Of a stretch of 64,000 nt of DNA, positions 35,786 to 43,302 are shown one piece after another. The notes under the pieces are model-generated. The model did no database searches and was not told the origin of the DNA. It saw only the letters and a program-made list of their open reading frames with translations. The position numbers were made by a program, and so were the translations under genes. This stretch comes from CAWHJB01 sp963698715 (GTDB lineage: Bacteria > Chloroflexota > Anaerolineae > Anaerolineales > UBA4823): assembly GCA_963698715.1 (NCBI GenBank), contig CAVORW010000001.1, positions 496,001 through 560,000 on the forward strand. Direction: 5' to 3'. Within the stretch, counting starts at the first letter, position 1, and each line of letters opens with the position of its first letter.

Positions 35786-38212
35786 TTAATCCGAACCCAG
35801 TCCAGGCAGGCTGAAGGTCAATTTCCCATTGCTTTCTTGCAGCCGAATGGCTATGATCTCACTTCCCCCCGCTGGCAGCGGGCGTTCGAAGGCGGCCGCG
35901 CTGGCAAGCTCGCCAGCTTGAACGGTTTGGATCCCGAGCTGGTAATCCCCTCCGCCTGCACTGCTGACTTCTAGAAAGTACCATTGCGACTTGCTCAGCG
36001 GATTGTTCACGCTGAATAAACTTCCGGTTACCAGATCACTGAGCAGGCTTCCGGTTAACTGGCTGCTGCCCTGGGAAGCGGTCAGCTGAGCTGTCACAGC
36101 CTGGCCGTCCACCGCTACCAGCAGCCAATCGGGCGCCGCGCCTGGCATATCGATGGGCGGGGCGCTCAACCCTTGCCAGCGGGCGTGTCCATAAGTGTGC
36201 AGGTCATGATAGCGCCGCCACTCCAATTCGATCGCCCGCCCGTCCGGATTCTCGTCTATTTTGCCAGTCGCATCGATCATCTTGCGCGGGTAGCCTTTGC
36301 TGTTGACCTCTGAGATGACCGCCACGTGATCCATCTCCCCATCTGCGTCCCAATCAAAAAAAACAACGTCGCCCGCCAGGTAAGGCTCACCCGGATCGAG
36401 CAGCTGTCCTGAATAGGCAAAATAGCGCCACATATCTTGTGAGCTGCGGGCGTTGCGCCAGCGATAGTAGTGGTGCGGATTGGCTTGGAAATCCAGCTCC
36501 AGGGCAAACTGCAGGTTGATTTCCAGCCCTTTGCGGTAAGCATCCAGGACCAGATCCGTGCAGTCCCCGCTGAAAAAACCACTGAATGGTCCGCCGCACT
36601 CTCGGAATGGGGAGGGACAGCCGCGCCCCAGGCTGTAGGGCATGCCGATATCAGCTCGGGCTGCATCCAGCATTTCATCCGGTCGGGCGATGAATCCCAT
36701 TCCACTGGCGCTGGCCTGGCCGGCCTGGATAGTCACGCGGCGTTCGGTTGGTGAGAAGCTGAACCCTTTTTTATCCGGGCTGATGGTCAGATTGTAGCGG
36801 CTGGTGGAGCTTGTTCCCCGGCCCGGCAGGCTAAAACTTCCGCTGCGGTCGGTGCTGGCGCGGTGGCCGGCGCTATCGCTGACTTGCACCCCGGCTAACG
36901 GCCTGCCGGTCGGGTCGGTCACCCAGCCGGTGATCTGCCCGATTGTGGCAGCGGCGTTTTGGTATTCGATGAGATATACGCCTGCCAGCGGGCCTCCAGC
37001 GGTATATGCAATCATCTGGCCGCCAGCAGAGAGGGCCGGCTGGGTGGCCTCGCTGGTCTGGCGCCCGCTGGCCTGAAGCTCGGCCAGGCGTGTGCTCTGG
37101 CCGCTCGTCAGGTTGTAATGCATCAGATTGGAATCCCGGGACTCATTGGCCGCCAGATAAACCAGCGCCTGCCCACCCGGTTCAAGGGCGTAGCGCAGCC
37201 GGCCGGGCTCATCGAGCTGGCTGCCAGGCACCAGGCTGAGCCGGTCATCCGCCAGCCGGTACAGGTACACGCCTGCTTTGCCATTCTGTATGGCGGCGAA
37301 GGCCAGTACGCTCCCATTGCTGGAGAGCGCCGGGCGGCTGGCCTGCAGCTGCAGAGTTGGCTCGCTCCTGGCTGTATCGATGGCATATGTCTGTCCGCTG
37401 ATCCGGTCATAAACCAGCAAACGCAGTTCAGAACCGCTCTCCTGGGCGGTTCCAGCGCCCGCGATCAGGGTCAGGTAAGCAACGTAGCGCCCATCGCCGG
37501 AAATAGCCGGCAGGTACGACCAGCGCATATCCAGCCCATCTTGTGGTTCGAGCGAGATGCGCTGGTTGGTATTGCTGGACCGAGCGTACAGGTAAATGGC
37601 CTGGACCGCGGCGGTCCTTTCATCGGTCAGATTGTTGGCCAGCGAGGCATAGGCCACCAGCCCGCCGTCGGCCGAAATAGAAGCCCAGCCACTCCACCCG
37701 TTGGCTGGCGAACCATCCGGGGCCTGCGATATGCGCCGGGTTTGGCCGCTGGCCAGGTCATGCAGGTACACGCTGGCCTGCCCGGCCGGAGGCTGGTAGG
37801 GACCTTCAGCCCAGCTGCGGGCCAGGGATGTAAAAGCCAGGCTGCTGCCATCACCCGCCAGGGCCGGCTGGTATGACCATCCGTCACCCTGCTGGCCGAG
37901 ACTGCTGACCGAGACCCGCCGGGTCTGGCCGTTCTGCCGGTTATATACGAACACATCCGCAGCCCGGTTGCTGTCCGCCTCGGTCAGGTTGCTGGCCAGT
38001 GAAGCAAAAGCCGCCAGCTGCCCGTCATAGCTGATGGCCGGGCTGTCGGACCAGCTATCGGCCGGCCGGCCGTTGATCCCAATCGAGATGAGCTCAGCCG
38101 GGCTTTCTGCCGCCTGGGGGGCGCGCCCAGGCCCGGCCTGGAGTATCAGGCCCACAATTAATACCAGTGCGCTCACCAGTGTGCTCAACCAGCGATCCAA
38201 TCGGTCCGGCAT
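35786..38212 (-). CDS. Large secreted protein: beta-propeller, carboxypeptidase-regulatory-like and amidase-like domains
   Basis: 808-aa exported protein. A signal peptide (about 1-32) precedes seven or so TolB/WD40-like repeats (about 40-420) marked by recurring S-P-A-I-S-x-D-G motifs. A carboxypeptidase-regulatory-like fold follows (about 430-500, GWVTDPTGRPLAGVQVSDSA). Residues about 515-690 form a DUF1287/NlpC-P60-like unit with GDCTDLVLDAYRKG (Cys), DVVFFDWDADGEMDHVAVIS (His) and MIDATGK, suggesting hydrolysis of cell-wall peptides. The C-terminal 120 residues look like a pre-peptidase beta domain. No ribosome site; TACAAT lies 6 nt before the ATG, a leaderless arrangement. Confidence 0.7.
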   Translation of the reverse strand: MPDRLDRWLSTLVSALVLIVGLILQAGPGRAPQAAESPAELISIGINGRPADSWSDSPAISYDGQLAAFASLASNLTEADSNRAADVFVYNRQNGQTRRVSVSSLGQQGDGWSYQPALAGDGSSLAFTSLARSWAEGPYQPPAGQASVYLHDLASGQTRRISQAPDGSPANGWSGWASISADGGLVAYASLANNLTDERTAAVQAIYLYARSSNTNQRISLEPQDGLDMRWSYLPAISGDGRYVAYLTLIAGAGTAQESGSELRLLVYDRISGQTYAIDTARSEPTLQLQASRPALSSNGSVLAFAAIQNGKAGVYLYRLADDRLSLVPGSQLDEPGRLRYALEPGGQALVYLAANESRDSNLMHYNLTSGQSTRLAELQASGRQTSEATQPALSAGGQMIAYTAGGPLAGVYLIEYQNAAATIGQITGWVTDPTGRPLAGVQVSDSAGHRASTDRSGSFSLPGRGTSSTSRYNLTISPDKKGFSFSPTERRVTIQAGQASASGMGFIARPDEMLDAARADIGMPYSLGRGCPSPFRECGGPFSGFFSGDCTDLVLDAYRKGLEINLQFALELDFQANPHHYYRWRNARSSQDMWRYFAYSGQLLDPGEPYLAGDVVFFDWDADGEMDHVAVISEVNSKGYPRKMIDATGKIDENPDGRAIELEWRRYHDLHTYGHARWQGLSAPPIDMPGAAPDWLLVAVDGQAVTAQLTASQGSSQLTGSLLSDLVTGSLFSVNNPLSKSQWYFLEVSSAGGGDYQLGIQTVQAGELASAAAFERPLPAGGSEIIAIRLQESNGKLTFSLPGLGSD

Positions 38213-38218
38213 GCCGGA

Positions 38219-38224
38219 ATTGTA
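38219..38224 (-). promoter_or_regulatory. -10 box for a leaderless transcript
   Basis: TACAAT on the minus strand, 6 nt before the ATG at 38212, the same spacing as at 11785 and 48001. No clear -35. Confidence 0.4.
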
Positions 38225-38409
38225 ATACAGAAGTGCACCAAAAAAGTCTTCAGGGATTTCTGTGTTTCGAGAATGAGGCGGTCATATCGCCCACAAAAAG
38301 CACCCCATATTCCTTCCCAGCACAGTAGTTCCCAAGAGGGTGTGTTTCAATTTTTTGCGGGCTTAGAAGGGTCGTAACGTGCCCGGCCAATCGTTCCCAA
38401 GACGCTTGC

Positions 38410-38439
38410 TTGACTTTAGAACTTGTGTTCTGTTATACT
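38410..38439 (+). promoter_or_regulatory. Promoter with LexA/DinR-type box in the spacer
   Basis: TTGACT (38410-38415), 18-bp spacer, TATACT (38434-38439) with TG one base upstream. Inside the spacer GAAC-TTGT-GTTC (38419-38430), flanked by A and T to give AGAAC-N4-GTTCT, matches the Gram-positive LexA (DinR) box. A repressor bound there would cover both promoter elements. It leads to the LuxR-type gene and the polymerase genes behind it. Confidence 0.65.
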
Positions 38440-38506
38440 GATTGTGGAGACACACCAGATAGCTGTCCGGCCGACCCCGGTCTCGTCCGCAGTTTTAAGA
38501 GGATTC

Positions 38507-38932
38507 ATGAAGTCTTTATTGCGTTCTATCTTCCAACGCCTGATCCAGGATTTGGGTCTGCGCCGCGACGCGCCGCGGCGCAGTTACAGTTTGGAGGAAG
38601 ATCTGCTTCAATCTTTGCAGGATCTGGCAGAACGCGAGCGCCGTTCACAGGATGATCTGACGGCTGAACTGCTCAGCTATGCCTTAACCCAGCGGGTAAT
38701 TGAAGAGGAAAGCCTGCGCCGCTGGCAGGGGCTGACCCAGCGCGAGCAGCAGGTAGCCGCCCTGACCTGTCTTAATTTCACCAACCGCCAGATTGCTGCC
38801 CACCTGATCATCTCCCCCGAGACGGTTAAGACCCACGTCCGCAATGTGCTGTTAAAATTCGATCTGCACAGCAAAGCCGAATTGCGCAAGCTGCTTAAAG
38901 ACTGGGATTTCAGCGATTGGCTGGACGGCTGA
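38507..38932 (+). CDS. LuxR-type HTH transcriptional regulator
   Basis: 141-aa DNA-binding protein. The N-terminal half is helical (SLEEDLLQSLQDLAERERRS and following) without a receiver or ligand domain; it could be a dimerisation helix. The C-terminal half is a GerE/LuxR four-helix HTH: LTQREQQVAALTCLNFTNRQ followed by IAAHLIISPETVKTHVRNVL and KAELRKLL. Start ATG 38507 follows AAGAGGA; upstream in-frame starts have no ribosome site. It is the first gene after the LexA-box promoter and precedes the RecA-like and polymerase genes on the same strand. Confidence 0.8.
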   Translation: MKSLLRSIFQRLIQDLGLRRDAPRRSYSLEEDLLQSLQDLAERERRSQDDLTAELLSYALTQRVIEEESLRRWQGLTQREQQVAALTCLNFTNRQIAAHLIISPETVKTHVRNVLLKFDLHSKAELRKLLKDWDFSDWLDG

Positions 38933-39097
38933 GCGCTCGCTCTTTGCTTTTGCGCCTGATGCCTGGCTCCCAAAGCCGCCTCACCCTCTGCGGTTAACCC
39001 ACGATCTCACCCCCTTTATACACCGTATACGTGATTGTTTCCCAGCTCTGATTGGGTTATCCTGAAAAGGAGCGCTCAAGCTTTCGGGAAATATTTT

Positions 39098-39145
39098 TTT
39101 TGTATTTGGTTGGCGCGGCTCCAGCCGCGCCAACCAAATACAAAA
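39098..39145. repeat. Perfect 23-bp palindrome between regulator and RecA-like gene
   Basis: Arms 39098-39120 and 39123-39145 (arm starts TTTTGTATTTGGTTGGC) with a 2-base centre; eight T in a row precede it. A hairpin with this stem would be very stable. It could terminate or attenuate transcription between the LuxR-type gene and the genes behind it, or be another dispersed palindromic element. Confidence 0.7.
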
Positions 39146-39173
39146 TCTATATCTTTGGTCATTTGGTATTAAC

Positions 39174-39707
39174 ATGAACGATTTGCTAGATCTTTCTACC
39201 GGCCGCCTGGCGCTGGTCATTGCTCCGGGACAGGCCCTGGAGCGCCTGCTGGACCTGACGGCCCACCTGGCTCCCCAGGGGCAGTTGCGGGTGTTGGACG
39301 GCGGCAACAGCTTCAACGTTTATACCGTTGCCAGTCACTTGCGCCGCCGGACCCCCCACCTGAAGGAGGCGCTCCAGAACATTCGGATCGCCCGGGCTTT
39401 TACCTGCTACCAGATGCTGGCCCTGCTGGAGAGCTCGCCCACCAGCCCGGCGCCCACCCTGGTGCTGGACCTGCTGGCGACTTTTTATGATGAGAGCGTC
39501 TCGCTGGATGAGCGCCGGCGGCTGCTGTTGAACAGCCTGGCCCAACTGCGTCGCCTGAGCCTGGCCGCGCCGGTTGGGGTGGCAGCCCGGCTGCCGCCGG
39601 CCGACCAGCCCGAGCGTCACGAACTGCTGGCGCTGCTGGAAGAAGCCGCAGACCAGGTCTGGCGTTTCGAGCCGCAGATTCCCAGGCCGCCCCTGCGCCT
39701 GTTCTAA
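39174..39707 (+). CDS. RecA/RadA-fold protein lacking Walker A, in polymerase cluster
   Basis: 177-aa protein with the outline of a RecA/RadA ATPase core: GRLALVIAPGQALERLLDL where Walker A should be but without G-x-x-x-x-GK-T/S; LRVLDGGNSFNVYTVASHL like the strand after Walker A in Rad51/RadA; IRIARAFTCYQMLALLE like the RadA ARAxxxxHQ segment; and a Walker-B-like PTLVLDLLATFYDES. ATP hydrolysis is unlikely; a structural or adaptor role is more probable. It lacks a clear ribosome site. Position upstream of a B-family polymerase recalls ImuA, a RecA-like partner of mutagenic polymerases, though it is not recognisably homologous to ImuA. Confidence 0.65.
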   Translation: MNDLLDLSTGRLALVIAPGQALERLLDLTAHLAPQGQLRVLDGGNSFNVYTVASHLRRRTPHLKEALQNIRIARAFTCYQMLALLESSPTSPAPTLVLDLLATFYDESVSLDERRRLLLNSLAQLRRLSLAAPVGVAARLPPADQPERHELLALLEEAADQVWRFEPQIPRPPLRLF

Positions 39708-39715
39708 TGAAGTCG

Positions 39716-39782
39716 TCTGTCAGTATGAATGTGATGAATGTTTGTGGGCGAAATTGGCCCACAAACATCCATCTAAAACACC
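39716..39782. repeat. Palindromic repeat element, family A, copy 2
   Basis: 67 bp matching 25904-25970 without gaps at 59 of 67 positions. Stem ATGTTTGTGGGC (39738-39749) with complement at 39757-39768, then the shared CCATCTAAAACACC tail. It starts 9 bases after the RecA-like stop codon. Confidence 0.75.
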
Positions 39783-39841
39783 ATTCGGATAGATAGTAAG
39801 TGGTTCTCTCGCAAAATTCTTTACCTATCCAGGAGCAACTC

Positions 39842-40108
39842 ATGGGCCGCACCCTACCTTCCATCACCCAGGTATTTTTACAAGAACAAGAAGCCTTTGC
39901 CCGCTTCCGGCGAGCCCTGCGGCGCAGCGACCAGCTCATCCTGGATGACCTATTCGCGGCAGCTCGCAAGCACCTGGCTGCGGCGGCTTTTGCCTCGCAC
40001 GCCATGCCGTTCGAGGTTTTTATGCTCTCCATGCTGCTGGAGGAGCACAAAGAAGTGCTGCGCCTGCGGCGCCTGGTGGAGGCCTTACCTCCAGGCCGGG
40101 ATGATTGA
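39842..40108 (+). CDS. Small helical protein of the polymerase cluster
   Basis: 88-aa protein, all helical by composition (ITQVFLQEQEAFARFRRALR, LILDDLFAAARKHLAAAAF, FMLSMLLEEHKEVLRLRRLV). I do not recognise its family. CAGGAG precedes ATG 39842. The last 8 bases overlap the start of the polymerase gene (ATGATTGA), so the two proteins are translationally coupled and probably act together, for instance as an accessory subunit. Confidence 0.7.
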   Translation: MGRTLPSITQVFLQEQEAFARFRRALRRSDQLILDDLFAAARKHLAAAAFASHAMPFEVFMLSMLLEEHKEVLRLRRLVEALPPGRDD

Positions 40109-42455
40109 GCGCACCGGCTGGCTGCTGGATCTGTACGACCACCCCCAGGATGGGGTGGTGCTCTGGCTGCTGGACGAGCAGGGCCGGCACCGTCTCACCC
40201 AGGCGCTACCGGTCACTTTTTACGCGGCTGGTCCAGCCGCGCGCTTACGAGAATTGTGGCGCTACCTGCAAAGCCAGCCGCGGCCGGTCCAGCTTTCCCG
40301 CCAGGAGCGCCGCGATCTGTTTGCTCCGGGCCTGCTGCCGGTCCTGGCTGCCCAGGTGGAGCTGCCCTCCGACCAGCCTGGCCTGTTCCGGCAGGTTTCA
40401 CAGGCTTTCCCCGAGCTGACCTATTACGACGCTGATCTGCCCCTGTCTTTGCGGCATGCCGCTCGTTTTGGCACATTCCCACTGTCCCGCTGCCGGGTGC
40501 AGGCCGACGAGAATGGGCGAGTGCAGGAGCTGCAAGTGTTGGACTCGCCCTGGCAGCTCGACCTGCCTGATCCCCCTCTCAGCATCCTGACCCTGGAGCC
40601 GGATGTGGACCCCTTCCATGCCCCACCCAGCCAGCTGCTGGTCCGCAGCCGGCGGGCCAACTATCGCCTGGCATTGGAGCCCGTCCGGCCCATGCTGATC
40701 AACCTGCGGGCTATCCTGCTGCGCCACGACCCGGACCTGATCCTGACCAACTGGGGCGATACCTGGCTGCTGGATCATCTGCTGGCCTGCGCCCGCCAGC
40801 AGCGTTTGCCGCTGCCCCTCAACCGTGAGCCGGGCCGCGGGGTGCTGCGCAAAGCCGAACGCTCTTATTTCACCTACGGTCAGATCATCCACCGCGGCCA
40901 GCAGGTCCACCTGTTTGGCCGCTGGCATGTGGACGGCTGCAACGCCATGCTGTTTGGCGAGTATGGCCTGGATGGTATCTACGAACTGGCGCGGGTCACT
41001 TCCCTGTCTATCCAGACCGTGGCGCGCGTCTCGCCCGGCACCGGCATCTCCTCCATGCAGATGGTGACCGCCCTGCGCACCGGTGTGCTGGTGCCCTGGC
41101 ACAAGCAGCAGGCTGAGCGGCCGAAAACGGCTTACGATCTGCTGCAGGCCGATCAGGGCGGCCTGGTTTACCAGCCGGTCATCGGCCTGCACCGCCATGT
41201 GGCTGCCATCGATTTCATGTCGATGTATCCCAGCATCATGGCCCGCTTTAACGTCTCGCCCGAAACGGTGGGCAGCGAGCGCCCCACTGCCCAACTGGTG
41301 CCGGAGCTGGGCGTGATGGTTGCCGGCGGCGAGCCCGGCCTGGTGCCGCAAACCCTGCAGCCGCTGCTGGATAAGCGCCTGGCCCTCAAACGCAATCTGG
41401 CCGACCTGCCGGCCTGGGACCCGCGCCGCAAGATCTACCAGGCCCAGGCCACGGCCCACAAATGGCTGCTGGTGACCTGTTTTGGCTACCTGGGTTATAA
41501 AAACGCCCGTTTTGGGCGGATCGAAGCCCACGAGGCGGTCACTGCTTATGGGCGCGAGGCTCTGCTGCGGGCCAAAGAGGCTGCCGAAGACCTGGGCTAT
41601 ACCGTGCTGCACATGTACGTGGATGGCCTGTGGGTCCAGAAACCCGGCGCGACCCGGCCCGCCGACTTTCAACCCCTGCTGGAGGAAGTTGTGGCTCGCA
41701 CCAGCCTGCCGATTGCCCTGGATGGTATCTATCGCTGGGTGGCCTTTTTGCCTTCCCGCCAGAACGATCAGGTGCCGGTGCCCAATCGCTATTTTGGCCT
41801 GTTTGAAGATGGTTCGTTCAAGCTGCGCGGCATCGAAGCTCGCCGGCGGGATACGCCCGCTTTTATCGTGGAGACCCAGATGCAGATCCTGGAGCACATG
41901 GCCCGCACAGCCGATCCGGCAGCCGGGCTGCCAGCGGTGCAGGTTCTGCTGCGCCGCAAGCTGGCGGCTCTGCAGGCCGGGCGGATACCCGTAGAAAAGC
42001 TGCTGGTCACCCAGAAGCTCAGCCGGGAGCTGGCGGAATACCGGGTTCCCTCGCCCCCGGCTCGGGCCGCGGCCCAGCTCGAGGCGGTGGGCAAATCGCT
42101 GCGCGCCGGGCAAAATGTGCGCCTGATCTATACTGCGGATGAAATTGGGGTGCGGGCCTGGGACGCCGGGCCGCTGCCGGAAAGGTTGAACGTTGACCGC
42201 AAGCGCTACGCCGAGCTGCTGGTGCGGGCCGCTGAAACGCTGCTGCTGCCGTTGGGTGTGGAGCCCGACCGGCTGCGCGACTGGCTGTTTTGCAACGCGG
42301 CCTACGGCTGCCGCCCGGGCTACCTGCCGGAGCGCCCCGCCAGCTATTCCCTGCCGCTGTGGTCCGGCAGCCGGCAGCAGCCAAACCTGACCAGCTATTT
42401 ACTTTTAAGAAAAAAAGAGATTGTGGTGTTCGGTTTGGGCGGTTACACCGCCTGA
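40101..42455 (+). CDS. B-family DNA polymerase, PolB2-like with altered motif C
   Basis: 784-aa B-family polymerase. Motif A is canonical (AIDFMSMYPSIMARF, Asp371). Motif B is HKWLLVTCFGYLGY with Lys454 kept, but Val458 and Phe461 stand where Asn and Tyr are usual. Motif C reads MYVDGLWV: the first Asp (508) is kept and the second, normally metal-binding, is Leu510. The exonuclease region is degenerate: TLEPD in place of D-x-E, with a partial Exo II (LTNWGDTWLLDHLL). This pattern is that of the archaeal-type PolB2 group, which has been called inactivated yet is linked to damage tolerance. Start ATG 40101 overlaps the preceding stop. The last residues (IVVFGLGGYTA) and the stop are encoded by a palindromic repeat. 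Confidence 0.82.
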   Translation: MIERTGWLLDLYDHPQDGVVLWLLDEQGRHRLTQALPVTFYAAGPAARLRELWRYLQSQPRPVQLSRQERRDLFAPGLLPVLAAQVELPSDQPGLFRQVSQAFPELTYYDADLPLSLRHAARFGTFPLSRCRVQADENGRVQELQVLDSPWQLDLPDPPLSILTLEPDVDPFHAPPSQLLVRSRRANYRLALEPVRPMLINLRAILLRHDPDLILTNWGDTWLLDHLLACARQQRLPLPLNREPGRGVLRKAERSYFTYGQIIHRGQQVHLFGRWHVDGCNAMLFGEYGLDGIYELARVTSLSIQTVARVSPGTGISSMQMVTALRTGVLVPWHKQQAERPKTAYDLLQADQGGLVYQPVIGLHRHVAAIDFMSMYPSIMARFNVSPETVGSERPTAQLVPELGVMVAGGEPGLVPQTLQPLLDKRLALKRNLADLPAWDPRRKIYQAQATAHKWLLVTCFGYLGYKNARFGRIEAHEAVTAYGREALLRAKEAAEDLGYTVLHMYVDGLWVQKPGATRPADFQPLLEEVVARTSLPIALDGIYRWVAFLPSRQNDQVPVPNRYFGLFEDGSFKLRGIEARRRDTPAFIVETQMQILEHMARTADPAAGLPAVQVLLRRKLAALQAGRIPVEKLLVTQKLSRELAEYRVPSPPARAAAQLEAVGKSLRAGQNVRLIYTADEIGVRAWDAGPLPERLNVDRKRYAELLVRAAETLLLPLGVEPDRLRDWLFCNAAYGCRPGYLPERPASYSLPLWSGSRQQPNLTSYLLLRKKEIVVFGLGGYTA

Positions 42456-42468
42456 ACCGAACCCCACA
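42405..42468. repeat. Palindromic repeat element, family B, copy 2, overlapping the polymerase stop
   Basis: 64 bp matching 30453-30517. Arms of about 22 nt (TGTGGTGTTCGGTTTGGGC... pairing with its complement, three mismatches or wobbles) around a TAC centre. The polymerase stop TGA (42453-42455) lies inside the right arm. Followed by a T-rich run, so it may also terminate transcription toward the convergent gene. Confidence 0.7.
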
Positions 42469-42493
42469 CCTCCTTCTTTTGTTTGCAAAAATA

Positions 42494-43204
42494 TTAATCG
42501 GCGTGGGCCAGCTCGCGAGCCTGGGCCAGGGTGGAAAAAATATAAATCCCGAATAACAAGACCGCGATCACAGACAGCACCAGGTCAAACAGGCTGATCG
42601 ATACGAATGCCAGCCGGTACACCGGGTTGCCGCCTAAGAAAACCAGGGTGTTGGTCAGAATACCAATCACCCGCACTTCGGTGGGACCCAGCTTGCCGTA
42701 AGAGATCTTGAAAACCCCCAGCACGCAGGTGCGCACGAAAACCAGGATTGACACCAGCAGGTAGCCGACCAACGTGATTAAAGCAATCTCGATCCGCACG
42801 TAGGGCGAGAGACCCAGGCCTATAAATATCAGGGCTTCGTTAAAGGAGTCGACCGTGTGATCGACGAAAAAACCGTATTTAGGCCGCTGGATATGCCGGA
42901 AGCGGGCCAGGGTGCCATCCAGGCTGTCGCCGTACCAGTTAATCACAAAACCCAGGCTCGCCAGCCACAAAAAGTAGCGGCTGTAGTTGCTGAGCCCGTA
43001 GCCGATCAGAATGATCACCGCCCCCAGCGCACCGATGCCGGTCAGTATATCCGGATTGATCCAGCTCGGCGTGTGGGCCGCCAGCCATTTGAGCGCTGGG
43101 CGTTCCAGCGGTCCGAGCAAAATGTCGTTGATCCGTTCGTGAGAGTCAATCTCTTTCATGTTCGTTTTGTCTTCAGAAACATCTTGCCTGCCGGGGTCAC
43201 TCAT
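42494..43204 (-). CDS. CDP-alcohol phosphatidyltransferase family protein
   Basis: 236-aa membrane enzyme with the full family signature: D-x2-DG-x2-AR-x9-G-x3-D-x3-D in DSLDGTLARFRHIQ, then YGFFVDHTVD. It joins an alcohol (glycerol phosphate, inositol phosphate or similar) to CDP-diacylglycerol within the membrane. About six hydrophobic helices. The alcohol substrate cannot be told. Start 43204 has GGAGAAGGG upstream. The acyltransferase and nucleotidyltransferase genes upstream on the same strand suggest a lipid-headgroup or glycolipid unit. Confidence 0.85.
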   Translation of the reverse strand: MSDPGRQDVSEDKTNMKEIDSHERINDILLGPLERPALKWLAAHTPSWINPDILTGIGALGAVIILIGYGLSNYSRYFLWLASLGFVINWYGDSLDGTLARFRHIQRPKYGFFVDHTVDSFNEALIFIGLGLSPYVRIEIALITLVGYLLVSILVFVRTCVLGVFKISYGKLGPTEVRVIGILTNTLVFLGGNPVYRLAFVSISLFDLVLSVIAVLLFGIYIFSTLAQARELAHAD

Positions 43205-43302
43205 GATTGCCCTTCTCCAACATTCAACAGCAAGACAGCAAACACAGTTGAGGCGGGGTTGAGCGCCAACACTTCTGCTGAACCGTGTAATCTATAAGGA
43301 AA

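Noticed and set aside
36959..37876. 305-codon open frame on the plus strand
   Set aside because: Antisense to the propeller/amidase-like gene, with no start signal or recognisable motif.
40398..42113. 571-codon open frame on the minus strand
   Set aside because: It lies opposite the polymerase gene, whose motifs are clear; GC-rich codons leave the opposite frame open. No family features.
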